Positions 1 through 6,445 of a stretch of 7,357 bases of DNA are shown here, one piece after another (the stretch's first letter is position 1; every line of letters starts with the position of its first letter). The notes below the pieces were generated by a model, which saw only the letters and a program-made list of their open reading frames with translations, did no database searches and was not told the DNA's origin. The stretch comes from Coriobacteriales bacterium (GTDB taxonomy: Bacteria; Actinomycetota; Coriobacteriia; Coriobacteriales; QAMH01). The translations under genes were made by a program, and so were the position numbers. The DNA is taken from positions 1 through 7,357 of the forward strand of contig JAKSUU010000048.1 of NCBI GenBank assembly GCA_024408695.1. Reading direction: 5' to 3'.

Positions 1-405
1 TCAGAACAAAAATCTAAACAATGCTTGCCTGGAGTTTTAAATGTTAAACGCTTTATTAATAATGATGGTATTTTTGTGGGAGATATGATTTTTGATGAAA
101 ATTCGAATCTAACTAAACCATACATTACTGTAGATCCAATGGACGAAACTAGAAGAGTGTCTTTTGATAATGTTGATACTGAAGTTAACTTATTGCAATC
201 TCTTATGAAATCGGGTAATGTAGTTAACGATGATTGTGACATTCACAAAGCTCAGACACGTTGCATACAACAGTTAAATTCCCTAGACGACAGCATTAAA
301 AGACTCCTTAATCCACATGAGTATCCAGCTGGTGTAGAAAAATCATTAATTGAACGCAGAAACGAACTTGTTTATAAAATGCGTGGTATTTCAAATTTAA
401 GATAA
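1..405 (+). CDS. pncB: Nicotinate phosphoribosyltransferase, C-terminal part (5' end outside window)
   Basis: The frame is open from the first base to a TAA at 403-405, so these are the last 134 codons of a gene that starts upstream. The TTG at 25 is internal and is not the start. The visible part matches the C-terminal domain of Gram-positive-type nicotinate phosphoribosyltransferase: a PGV-x-x-VKRF segment near the start, then DGIFVGDMIF, a beta-rich stretch, and the closing signature QLNSLDDSIKRLLNPHEYP followed by a basic helix (SLIERRNELVYKMR). The enzyme makes nicotinate mononucleotide from nicotinate and PRPP with ATP hydrolysis, the first step of the Preiss-Handler NAD salvage route, in the cytoplasm. 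The catalytic core lies outside the window, so its integrity cannot be judged. No convincing terminator follows; the next gene starts 66 bp on in the same direction. Recognition is from motif memory. Confidence 0.85.
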   Translation, partial: SEQKSKQCLPGVLNVKRFINNDGIFVGDMIFDENSNLTKPYITVDPMDETRRVSFDNVDTEVNLLQSLMKSGNVVNDDCDIHKAQTRCIQQLNSLDDSIKRLLNPHEYPAGVEKSLIERRNELVYKMRGISNLR

Positions 406-461
406 ACGTTTAATCGTGCAGCAGTCTTAACAAATATGATAAAATAAATAGAATAAATGTT

Positions 462-466
462 GGGGA
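462..466 (+). promoter_or_regulatory. Ribosome binding site fixing the binding-protein start at 472
   Basis: GGGGA lies 5 nt before the ATG at 472. The earlier in-frame ATG at 457 has only A/T-rich sequence before it and would place this site inside the gene. The ATG at 472 also gives a standard signal peptide beginning MKTLTKK. Confidence 0.7.
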
Positions 467-471
467 TAAAT

Positions 472-1395
472 ATGAAAACATTAACAAAGAAAACTTTACT
501 TATATGCATAACTGCAATACTTGCATGTTTTATGATTTTTTGTGCCTGTGGTTGCGATGCTTTTAACCTTGTTACAAATAAAGAGGTTAAAGCTGAACTC
601 AATACAAAGGTTTCAGAATCTTCATTGCTAACAAAAGGCACATTAACTATTGGCGTTGATACTTCACAACTGCCATACGCTGGCAAAAATCAAGAAAAAG
701 AAATTGTTGGATTAGATGTTGATTTAGCAAGTCAAATTGCATTAGAAATGGGTTTAAAAGCAAAATTTGTTGATATTTCCTCTAAAGGTATTACTGCTTT
801 AACAAATAAAGAAGTTGATGTATGCTTTAATATGACTGCTAACCCAACAGATCCAAATTATTCTTTTACTAATCAATATGTTTTTGACGGCATATCTTTG
901 TTCAGTCTTAAAGACAATAAACCACAAAACTTAAGTGCAATAAATTTTGAAACCGATACTTTTACTGTTGTAACTTCTTCTACAGCAGCAGTTAGTGCGC
1001 TTAATAGTACGATTCCGCAAAATAACGTAATTGCTGCTGGTTCAATTGAAGATTGCATACAAAATCTAAAAGAAAATAAAGCAAAATTCATGCTTTGTGA
1101 TAGCGCCGCCGGCAATTATTTTACAAAATCTGCAAGCGAAATTACATGCAGTGGATTTATTGCAGCAAACACATTGGTCCCTAAATCTTGTGCTGTTTTA
1201 AAAACTAATGCAGCTTTATTAACAGCTTTAAATGATGCTATTAAATTAGTTAGTGATGGTGGGCAACTAAAAGTTATTGTTCAAAAATGGGAAGGTTCAA
1301 ATGGAGAAATAACACTTCCTAAAAATGTTGATGCTTCAAAACTTTTACCTAGTTTTTTCCCTGCACCTCCTGCACAAGAAGATAAACCAGCATAA
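472..1395 (+). CDS. Family-3 type extracellular solute-binding lipoprotein, arginine-free
   Basis: A 307-residue secreted binding protein of the ABC-transporter family-3 (amino-acid type) fold. Residues 1-28 form a lipoprotein signal: basic start (MKTLTKK), hydrophobic core, then FCACGC; Cys26 or Cys28 is the likely lipidated residue, although neither lipobox has the usual Leu at -3. The mature part starts with GTLTIGVDTSQLPY (56-69), then the family signature VGLDVDLASQIALEMG (79-94), a YSFTNQYVFDG segment (130-140) corresponding to the usual FS-PY motif, and KFMLCDSAAGNYF (205-217), whose Asp210 sits where the amino-group ligand normally lies. The tail is Pro-rich. Oddly, the protein has no arginine, so the carboxylate-binding Arg that normally precedes the FS-PY motif is absent. 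Five Cys lie in the mature domains (118, 195, 209, 226, 240). No permease or ATPase genes adjoin it, so it may serve a distant transporter or act as a sensor. A TATGAT at 435-440 could be a -10, but no good -35 is seen. Confidence 0.85.
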   Translation: MKTLTKKTLLICITAILACFMIFCACGCDAFNLVTNKEVKAELNTKVSESSLLTKGTLTIGVDTSQLPYAGKNQEKEIVGLDVDLASQIALEMGLKAKFVDISSKGITALTNKEVDVCFNMTANPTDPNYSFTNQYVFDGISLFSLKDNKPQNLSAINFETDTFTVVTSSTAAVSALNSTIPQNNVIAAGSIEDCIQNLKENKAKFMLCDSAAGNYFTKSASEITCSGFIAANTLVPKSCAVLKTNAALLTALNDAIKLVSDGGQLKVIVQKWEGSNGEITLPKNVDASKLLPSFFPAPPAQEDKPA

Positions 1396-1415
1396 TTTAA
1401 AATTGCCATTTTAAA
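1396..1415. repeat. Perfect 8-bp inverted repeat directly after the binding-protein stop
   Basis: TTTAAAAT (1396-1403) and ATTTTAAA (1408-1415) are exact reverse complements around a TGCC loop. It begins at the base after the stop codon. The stem is all A/T and has no T-run straight after it, so it would be a weak terminator at best. Its right arm overlaps a second 7-bp pair, AAAAAGT (1413-1419) with ACTTTTT (1430-1436), so the two hairpins would be mutually exclusive. In DNA this AT-rich, chance is a real alternative. Confidence 0.35.
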
Positions 1416-1430
1416 AAGTAATATTATTAA
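1403..1430 (+). promoter_or_regulatory. Possible hpf promoter
   Basis: TTGCCA (1403-1408, 5 of 6 to the -35 consensus) is followed after 16 bp by TATTAA (1425-1430, 4 of 6 to the -10). A transcript would start near 1437, shortly before the AGGGG ribosome site. The -35 lies across the loop of the inverted repeat at 1396-1415. This would allow hpf to be expressed separately from the upstream gene. Confidence 0.3.
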
Positions 1431-1454
1431 CTTTTTTAGATAGGGGTATAAATC

Positions 1455-2048
1455 ATGAATATTGCAATTTCTGGAAGAAAAATTAATGTTTCTGACGCTT
1501 TAAAAGACTATGTTAATGAAAAGCTCGAAAAAGCATGCGAAAGCTTTGAAAGCGCGACCATTGATGCTGACGTTGTTTTAAGAGAACAAAATTTTCATAA
1601 AGGTCCAAATACAGCTATTTGTGAAATCACACTAAGGGCAAAAGGTAGCGTTATTAGAGTTAGTGAAAGAAGTGACAACCTACATAATGCAATCGATGAG
1701 GCATGCAATATTTTATCAAGACAAGTTCGCAAATATAAAACAAAGGTTTTAGACAAAAATTTTAGTCCAAATATACCAAAAAACAAAAGAGAATATATTC
1801 CACTAGATATTGACTCTTTAATTGATGAATCACATTATGATGATGAGGAAGACATGGACGATTTGTTAGTTCGTGAAAAAGAACTACCAATCGAACCTAT
1901 GACTAAAGAATATGCTCTTGTTCAAACAGACTTATTAGGCCACGATTTTTATGTATACTTTGATCAAGACGACAAACAAATAAACGTTATTTACCATCGT
2001 CAAAATGGTGGATATGGCATCATTAAGCCAAAGGTCGTCATTTCATAG
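1455..2048 (+). CDS. hpf: Long-form ribosome hibernation-promoting factor
   Basis: A 197-residue cytoplasmic protein with both domains of long HPF, the form that pairs 70S ribosomes into inactive 100S dimers in stationary phase or starvation. Residues 1-98 are the S30AE/YfiA domain that sits in the decoding centre: MNIAISGRKINVSDALKDYV, then VVLREQNFHKGPNTAICEITLRA-type beta strands and the helix DNLHNAIDEACNILSRQVRKYK. Residues about 142-193 are the C-terminal dimerisation domain: EPMTKEYALVQTDLLGHDFYVYFD, then INVIYHRQNGGYGIIKP. Between them is a flexible linker with a dense acidic cluster (DDEEDMDD, 129-136). Length is normal for the long form. AGGGG at 1442-1446 lies 8 nt before the ATG, which supports the start. 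In many Gram-positives hpf precedes secA; here it converges on serC instead. Confidence 0.95.
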   Translation: MNIAISGRKINVSDALKDYVNEKLEKACESFESATIDADVVLREQNFHKGPNTAICEITLRAKGSVIRVSERSDNLHNAIDEACNILSRQVRKYKTKVLDKNFSPNIPKNKREYIPLDIDSLIDESHYDDEEDMDDLLVREKELPIEPMTKEYALVQTDLLGHDFYVYFDQDDKQINVIYHRQNGGYGIIKPKVVIS

Positions 2049-2060
2049 AAATACATTATT

Positions 2061-2087
2061 AAATTTTTAAAGATTTTTTATAAATTT
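2061..2087. terminator. Possible weak bidirectional terminator between hpf and serC
   Basis: AAATTTTTAAA (2061-2071) and TTTATAAATTT (2077-2087) pair in 10 of 11 positions around a 5-nt loop. They lie in the 29-bp gap between two convergent genes and run into the last serC codons. T-runs occur on both strands. The stem contains no G-C pairs, so it would be unstable. Position favours a terminator; base composition makes chance plausible. Confidence 0.35.
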
Positions 2088-3163
2088 TCTTTTTCGAATT
2101 TTTCGATAAAGTCAACAAGTTTTTCGACACCTTCGATGCTCATAGCATTATAAATGCTTGCGCGCATTCCGCCAACAGATCTATGTCCAGCTAAGTTTAC
2201 AAGGCCTGCTTCTTTTGCTTGAGCAATAAATTTCTTATCAATTTCTTCATCTCCCGAAACAAAAGGTACATTCATAATTGAACGATTGTGTGGCGCAACT
2301 GTAGACTTAAAAATCTTAGAATTATCTAAACAATTGTATAAAAGCTCTGCTTTTGCATAATTAGTTTTAGCAATAGCCTCAAGACCACCAAGATTTAATA
2401 TATGTTGAAAAATTAGTCCGCAAATATAAATTGTGTAAGTTGGTGGAGTGTTATACATAGAATCGTTATTAGAATAAGTAGTATATTCAAGCATAGTAGG
2501 GCAGATACTTTGTGCATTTTTTTCAAGTAAATCTTTGCGTATAATGACAATACAAACACCAGCTGGACCGGCATTTTTTTGAGCACCGGCGTAAATCATT
2601 CCATATTTCGTTACATCAATTGGTTCGCTTACAAAACAAGAAGACATATCTGCAATCAAAGGAACATTATTACATTTTGGAAGTTGTTTATAATATGTGC
2701 CGTAAATCGTTTCGTTTTGACAAATATAAAAATAGTCTGCATTAGGATTAACTTCAATATTTTCAACGTTTGGTATATATGAAAAAGTTTTATCTTCACT
2801 TGATGCAACACATTCAACATTTCCAAATTTTGTAGCTTCTTTGTATGCCTTTTTAGACCACGACCCGCTAACTATGTACTGCGCAAGACCATCTGCTGAA
2901 AGCAAATTTAAAGGAATAGCAGCAAATTGCATACTTGCTCCACCTTGCATAAATAAAATCTCATAGTCATCATTAATATTTAACAATTGCTTTAAAGAAG
3001 ATTTTGTATTGGCAAAAATCTCTTTATAATCTTTGCCTCTATGGGACATTTCCATAACCGACATGCCAGTATCTTGATATTCAAGCATGTCATCTTGAGC
3101 GCATTTAAGAACATCTTCATAAATAGTCGCAGGACCAGCAGAAAAATTGTACAATCTAGACAT
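2078..3163 (-). CDS. serC: Phosphoserine aminotransferase
   Basis: A 361-residue class-V PLP aminotransferase converting 3-phosphohydroxypyruvate and glutamate to phosphoserine and 2-oxoglutarate, the second step of serine synthesis. It also acts on the related pyridoxal-pathway substrate in bacteria that use the DXP-independent-of-Arg5P route to vitamin B6. Diagnostic parts: N-terminal YNFSAGPATIYEDVL (5-19), GMSVMEMSHRGKDY (33-46), FMQGGAS (71-77) which holds the cofactor phosphate, Asp172 in ADMSS near the pyridine nitrogen, the Schiff-base Lys196 in YAGAQKNAGPAG, and the phosphate-binding GHRSVGGMRASIYNAM (326-341) with His327, Arg328 and Arg334. All key residues are present and length is normal. 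AAGGA (3170-3174, complementary strand) lies 6 nt before the ATG. It follows the wall hydrolase by 39 bp in the same direction with no clear terminator between them, so read-through is likely. serA and serB are not in the window. Confidence 0.97.
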   Translation of the reverse strand: MSRLYNFSAGPATIYEDVLKCAQDDMLEYQDTGMSVMEMSHRGKDYKEIFANTKSSLKQLLNINDDYEILFMQGGASMQFAAIPLNLLSADGLAQYIVSGSWSKKAYKEATKFGNVECVASSEDKTFSYIPNVENIEVNPNADYFYICQNETIYGTYYKQLPKCNNVPLIADMSSCFVSEPIDVTKYGMIYAGAQKNAGPAGVCIVIIRKDLLEKNAQSICPTMLEYTTYSNNDSMYNTPPTYTIYICGLIFQHILNLGGLEAIAKTNYAKAELLYNCLDNSKIFKSTVAPHNRSIMNVPFVSGDEEIDKKFIAQAKEAGLVNLAGHRSVGGMRASIYNAMSIEGVEKLVDFIEKFEKENL

Positions 3164-3202
3164 AATTATTCCTTCAAAATAAAAGAACTATAAAATTAGA
3201 AA

Positions 3203-4201
3203 CTAAATTTTGGCCATTTCGCCAGAAATTAGGTTATACCAATCTGTTGGGTCTTCGTGACCACTATAAATTTTTGCAGATTTCATTGTAAGAGTGCCAC
3301 CATATAAAGGTGTACCTAAAGTTTTAACAACTGTATATATTCCTTCTTTCCAACTACTAAATTCTTTTTGACCATAGCCCCAGGCATTGTATGGATGAAA
3401 ACATTTTACGCCCTTGCCACTTTCTGAAAGGGAAATTGCAGGAGCCCATCTTGGATCTACACCATAATCCCAGGCAGCTGCTGCATAATATTCGCCACAT
3501 CCAGCTGTAGGACTGCCAGAAAGATATGCATCGATTCTGCTTGCCCAAGAATTCACAAAGGTTTTTTTGTTTTCTGACCAATCTACATTTTCTTTAGTAG
3601 CCGCAGCTGCACTACTTGAAACACCAGTAGTTTTAGCTTCTTCTTTTTGCTGAACTAAAGCAGCTTCTTGGTTTTTTTGACGTAAGCTAATAGCTTCTTC
3701 GAGGTTTGCTTTTGCAGCACTAGCTGCACCATCTGCATCAGATTTTGCTATTTTTAAATCGGAATAAGAGCTTTCGAGCTCTTTTTTTAATGTAGCAGTT
3801 TTATAAACGGCTTCGTAATTTTGCCCTATTATATAGTTATAAGAATCAACCATGGTTATAAGATCAGAAATATTATTTGCACTAAATAAGGACATAATCA
3901 TATTGATGCGATTAGGTGTGAATTTGTAAAGTTCTTTTATACTATAGTTGCAACGCTCTTGCTGCTGAGGTAAAGCATCTTCAAGTTCTAATATACGAAT
4001 TTTAATATTTGCAACTTCATCATCTAAAGCTGCTTGTTTAACTAGGGCATCTGCATATGCTTTTGCTGACTTTTCAATGTCGGTCTCGACATTTTGTAAG
4101 GAATCATCTTCGACTGCTAATGCAGTAGAAAAACTGGCCATTAAGGCAAAAACTAAAATGCTTGCGCAAAAAATAGAAGTTATTTTTTTAAACCTACTCA
4201 T
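3203..4201 (-). CDS. Secreted coiled-coil protein with C-terminal lysozyme-like domain (probable peptidoglycan hydrolase)
   Basis: A 332-residue exported protein. Residues 1-29 are a Sec signal peptide (basic MSRFKK, hydrophobic core, likely cut after ALA at 27-29). Residues about 35-190 are a long Ala/Glu/Lys-rich coiled coil. Its centre (YSIKELYKFTPNRINMI, then SANNISDLITMVDSYNYI) looks like the adaptor region of PcsB/CwlO-type hydrolases. A Ser/Ala/Thr-rich linker (191-203) leads to a C-terminal domain (about 210-332) with PRWAPAISLSESGKG (250-264), NAWGYG (272-277) and WKEGI. This looks like a lysozyme/glucosaminidase-superfamily fold, with Glu260 the likely catalytic acid. Cys235 and Cys267 could form an extracellular disulfide. 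Inferred role: cleavage of glycan strands during growth or cell separation; substrate unproven. The ATG lacks a visible Shine-Dalgarno, but no better in-frame start exists and the signal peptide supports it. Similar C-terminal domains are, from memory, common in Coriobacteriia. Confidence 0.75.
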   Translation of the reverse strand: MSRFKKITSIFCASILVFALMASFSTALAVEDDSLQNVETDIEKSAKAYADALVKQAALDDEVANIKIRILELEDALPQQQERCNYSIKELYKFTPNRINMIMSLFSANNISDLITMVDSYNYIIGQNYEAVYKTATLKKELESSYSDLKIAKSDADGAASAAKANLEEAISLRQKNQEAALVQQKEEAKTTGVSSSAAAATKENVDWSENKKTFVNSWASRIDAYLSGSPTAGCGEYYAAAAWDYGVDPRWAPAISLSESGKGVKCFHPYNAWGYGQKEFSSWKEGIYTVVKTLGTPLYGGTLTMKSAKIYSGHEDPTDWYNLISGEMAKI

Positions 4202-4246
4202 AAAGTTTGTTATTCATTAACAATATAAAGTAAAGCGTAACTAAAT

Positions 4247-4276
4247 ATTTTACTATAAAATGTAATAATTTGGCAA
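4247..4276 (-). promoter_or_regulatory. Promoter of the wall hydrolase gene
   Basis: Read on the - strand: TTGCCA (4276-4271, 5 of 6 to the -35), an 18-bp spacer, then TAAAAT (4252-4247, 5 of 6 to the -10). This predicts a start near 4240 and a leader of about 40 nt before the ATG at 4201. It lies in the 95-bp gap after mtaB, indicating that the hydrolase and probably serC are transcribed separately from rsmE-mtaB. No strong terminator for mtaB is seen in this gap. Confidence 0.55.
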
Positions 4277-4296
4277 ATAATTAAGCTTTTAAGCAC

Positions 4297-5664
4297 TTAC
4301 GCTAGTTTTGCTAAAGCATAAAACCCAAATTTGTTGTCGTATTTACAATCAATAAATTCACATTCATATAACTTGCCGAACTTAAGTGAAGTCATAGAAT
4401 CAATGCAACAAATATGGTAACTATCTGAACGAGACAAATAAGAGTTTGCACACATAAGATTTCTTTTTGCCCAAATGTCGTTTTCGTCTTTAGGAAAGGA
4501 TGATTCTATCAAAACAAGTTCTTGTGTGCCGATTCTTTTTTTTAAATCTTGCTTTTGGAGTTCATCTGAAATTGCAATTAATTTTGCAGATCTTTCATTT
4601 TTTATTTTTTCGTCAACCTGATTAGACATTAAAGCTGCAGGAGTGTTGTATCTTTTGGAGTATTTAAAAACATGGATTTTCATAAAGCCACATTTTTGAC
4701 ATACATCAATTGTTTGAGCAAAATCATTATCTGTTTCGCCCGGGAAACCAACAATAATATCTGTTGATAATGCAATATCCGGAATTTTTAGTTTAAGCTT
4801 AGAGACAGTATTCAAATAAAAATCAAGCGCACTTTTGCGTTGCATAGATTTTAAAAGATCTTTTGAACCGCTTTGTAAGGGGATGTGTAAGTGATGAGCA
4901 AAGCGACTACCTGCGCTAGCCATAAGCTTAATAAAGTCATCGCTTATATTATTAACTTCAATAGAAGAAACCCTTATGCGCTTTATTTGCGTTTTTTTTA
5001 AGATTTCTTTAATTAGCATGGTGATATTTATGCCTTCAAAATTATAAGCACCAATATCTATCCCAGTTAAAACAACTTCTTCGCAACCAGAATTAACTAG
5101 TTTTTGTATATAAGAAATAATGTGATTAGAATCAAATGAATAAGATTTTCCTCGTGCCTTATTTACAATACAATAAGCACAATTATTATTGCAACCATCT
5201 TGAATCTTAACATAACGACGCTTGCGGAATATATCTGAATCTTTAATTTTATTTGTAGTCTGCCAAGAAGACACAAGGGGTGACGTGCTAGCTTGATTAT
5301 TTTCATTAATTATGGAGCCCAGTTTTAAACTCCCAGCATCTTTTAGAACTTCTTTTAACAACATTTCTGGATTGTTAAAATATTTAGGAGAATCTGAAAT
5401 TTTTAAAAATTGAGCCACATTTATATTTACAGCGCATCCAAAAACATAAATTTGGTCAGCTTTACATTTGAGCAATTGTCTAAGAGCTTTTTTTGATTTA
5501 ACATCGGCTTCATTAGTAACTGTACAAGTATTAAGAATTAAAAAATTTGCATTAGTTTTATTTGTATAAACAAAGCCTGCATCTATAAGTTTTTCAGATA
5601 TATAGTCGCTTGTAGCTAGATTAGACTTGCAACCAAGAGTTTGAATGTAAAAGGTCTTATTCAT
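4297..5664 (-). CDS. mtaB: tRNA (N6-threonylcarbamoyladenosine37-C2) methylthiotransferase
   Basis: A 455-residue radical-SAM methylthiotransferase that converts t6A37 to ms2t6A37 in ANN-decoding tRNAs, using two iron-sulfur clusters and SAM. N-terminal MTTase domain: IQTLGCKSN (Cys12), LNTCTVTNEAD (Cys47) and VFGCAVN (Cys77), the three ligands of the auxiliary cluster. Radical-SAM core: VKIQDGCNNNCAYCIV with Cys158, Cys162 and Cys165, then LTGIDIGAY, RVSSIEVN, HHLHIPLQSGS (257-267), STDIIVGFPGETDNDF (300-315) and IHVFKYSKR. The C-terminal TRAM-type RNA-binding region (about 378-440) is divergent and holds five extra Cys. The TLGCK start and HVFKYSKRYNTPAA segment favour MtaB over MiaB or RimO. 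The ATG overlaps the rsmE stop by 8 bp (5657-5664) with an AGGA just upstream, so translation is probably coupled. The rsmE-mtaB order is familiar from other Gram-positives. Confidence 0.92.
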   Translation of the reverse strand: MNKTFYIQTLGCKSNLATSDYISEKLIDAGFVYTNKTNANFLILNTCTVTNEADVKSKKALRQLLKCKADQIYVFGCAVNINVAQFLKISDSPKYFNNPEMLLKEVLKDAGSLKLGSIINENNQASTSPLVSSWQTTNKIKDSDIFRKRRYVKIQDGCNNNCAYCIVNKARGKSYSFDSNHIISYIQKLVNSGCEEVVLTGIDIGAYNFEGINITMLIKEILKKTQIKRIRVSSIEVNNISDDFIKLMASAGSRFAHHLHIPLQSGSKDLLKSMQRKSALDFYLNTVSKLKLKIPDIALSTDIIVGFPGETDNDFAQTIDVCQKCGFMKIHVFKYSKRYNTPAALMSNQVDEKIKNERSAKLIAISDELQKQDLKKRIGTQELVLIESSFPKDENDIWAKRNLMCANSYLSRSDSYHICCIDSMTSLKFGKLYECEFIDCKYDNKFGFYALAKLA

Positions 5665-6433
5665 TTCCTAAAGAACCAAGAATATACAATGCAAGGGCAA
5701 CAGCAACCGTACCAGCTGTTTCGGTGCGCAATTTTAAATGACCAAGAGAACAAACCTTAACTTTTTGCCCAAAGGCATCTCTAAATGTGTTAATTTCGTT
5801 TTCACTAAGACCACCTTCTGGTCCAATAACAATTGCAACCTTTGAATCCATATCGCAACCAGCAAGAGCTTTGCCTAAAGATAACGGCTTGTCATCTGCA
5901 TCTTTATCTGCATCTTCCCAAGCAATAACAACTCTATCGTAATCAGAAATCTTTCCAATTACTTTTTCAATAGTAGCTGGCTTGTTAACAATTGGCAAAA
6001 TAGTTCTACCAGATTGTTTGGCAGCACTTAGTGCAATTCTGCGCCATCTATCACCTTTATGAGCACGTTCATCGTGAGCAACACGAACAATAGTGCGTTC
6101 AGATAAAAAGGGGATGATTTTTTGAATGCCAAGCTCTGTGGTCTGACGAATAGTTTGACCCATTCTATCACCTTTAGAAATACCTTGGACTAAGGTTAAG
6201 TTGGGTAATTTTTTTACTTTTAAGCCTTTGATAACCTTAACATATACTTCTCCGTTGTCTACGCTTAAAATTTCGACTTCCCAGCTTTTGTTGCCTTCTG
6301 CAAAAACAGCAATATGTTCACCTGGTTCGATTCTTCTAACAAGAATGTGGTTGTATTCTGTTGCATCTAGATCAAGCAATACATTATCTTCTATGTTAAT
6401 AGGAGAATTTATGAAAAATCTTGGCAGGGACAT
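5657..6433 (-). CDS. rsmE: 16S rRNA (uracil1498-N3)-methyltransferase
   Basis: A 258-residue SPOUT-family methyltransferase that uses SAM to methylate U1498 near the decoding site of 16S rRNA. N-terminal PUA-like RNA-binding part: MSLPRFFINSP, then YNHILVRRIEPGEHIAVF (27-44). SPOUT core: QGISKGDRMGQTIRQTTELG (83-102), IIPFLSERT (106-114), RRIALSAAKQSGR (131-143), the SAM-binding knot VIGPEGGLSENEI (202-214) and LRTETAGTVAVALALY (235-250). Length is typical. The frame opens further upstream with a TTG at 6448, but the ATG at 6433 is chosen because AAAGGAA precedes it at good spacing and the protein then starts with the family-typical PRFF. Head gene of a two-gene operon with mtaB. Divergent from tal across 124 bp. 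Confidence 0.95.
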   Translation of the reverse strand: MSLPRFFINSPINIEDNVLLDLDATEYNHILVRRIEPGEHIAVFAEGNKSWEVEILSVDNGEVYVKVIKGLKVKKLPNLTLVQGISKGDRMGQTIRQTTELGIQKIIPFLSERTIVRVAHDERAHKGDRWRRIALSAAKQSGRTILPIVNKPATIEKVIGKISDYDRVVIAWEDADKDADDKPLSLGKALAGCDMDSKVAIVIGPEGGLSENEINTFRDAFGQKVKVCSLGHLKLRTETAGTVAVALALYILGSLGNE

Positions 6434-6438
6434 AAATA

Positions 6439-6445
6439 TTCCTTT
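6439..6445 (-). promoter_or_regulatory. rsmE: rsmE ribosome binding site (decides the start)
   Basis: On the - strand AAAGGAA lies 5 nt before the ATG at 6433. The alternative upstream TTG at 6448 would put this site inside the coding region and has no site of its own. Confidence 0.75.

Noticed and set aside
457..471. Upstream ATG of the binding protein
   Set aside because: It would put the GGGGA ribosome site inside the gene and add residues before an otherwise normal signal peptide; 472 is preferred.
372..686. Open frame on the - strand across the pncB end and the binding-protein start
   Set aside because: It overlaps two well-supported + strand genes, has no recognisable motif, and AT-rich coding DNA readily leaves such antisense frames open.
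873..1115. 80-codon antisense frame within the binding protein
   Set aside because: Lies wholly inside a clear gene with no ribosome site or family motif.
1595..1786. 63-codon antisense hydrophobic frame inside hpf
   Set aside because: Mirror of a well-conserved gene; the hydrophobic look comes from the complement of Lys/Asn/Asp-rich codons.
3357..3581. 74-codon second frame inside the wall hydrolase
   Set aside because: Trp/Cys/Ser-rich translation typical of an out-of-frame shadow; the catalytic motifs are all in the main frame.
4281..4296. Short self-complementary AAGCTT/GCTTTTAAGC sequence after mtaB
   Set aside because: Pairing is imperfect and there is no T-run, so I do not call it a terminator.
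5737..5760. Changed residues before LRTETA in RsmE (GHLK in place of the common G-x-R-I)
   Set aside because: This segment varies among RsmE proteins, and the core LRTETA and GPEGG motifs are intact.
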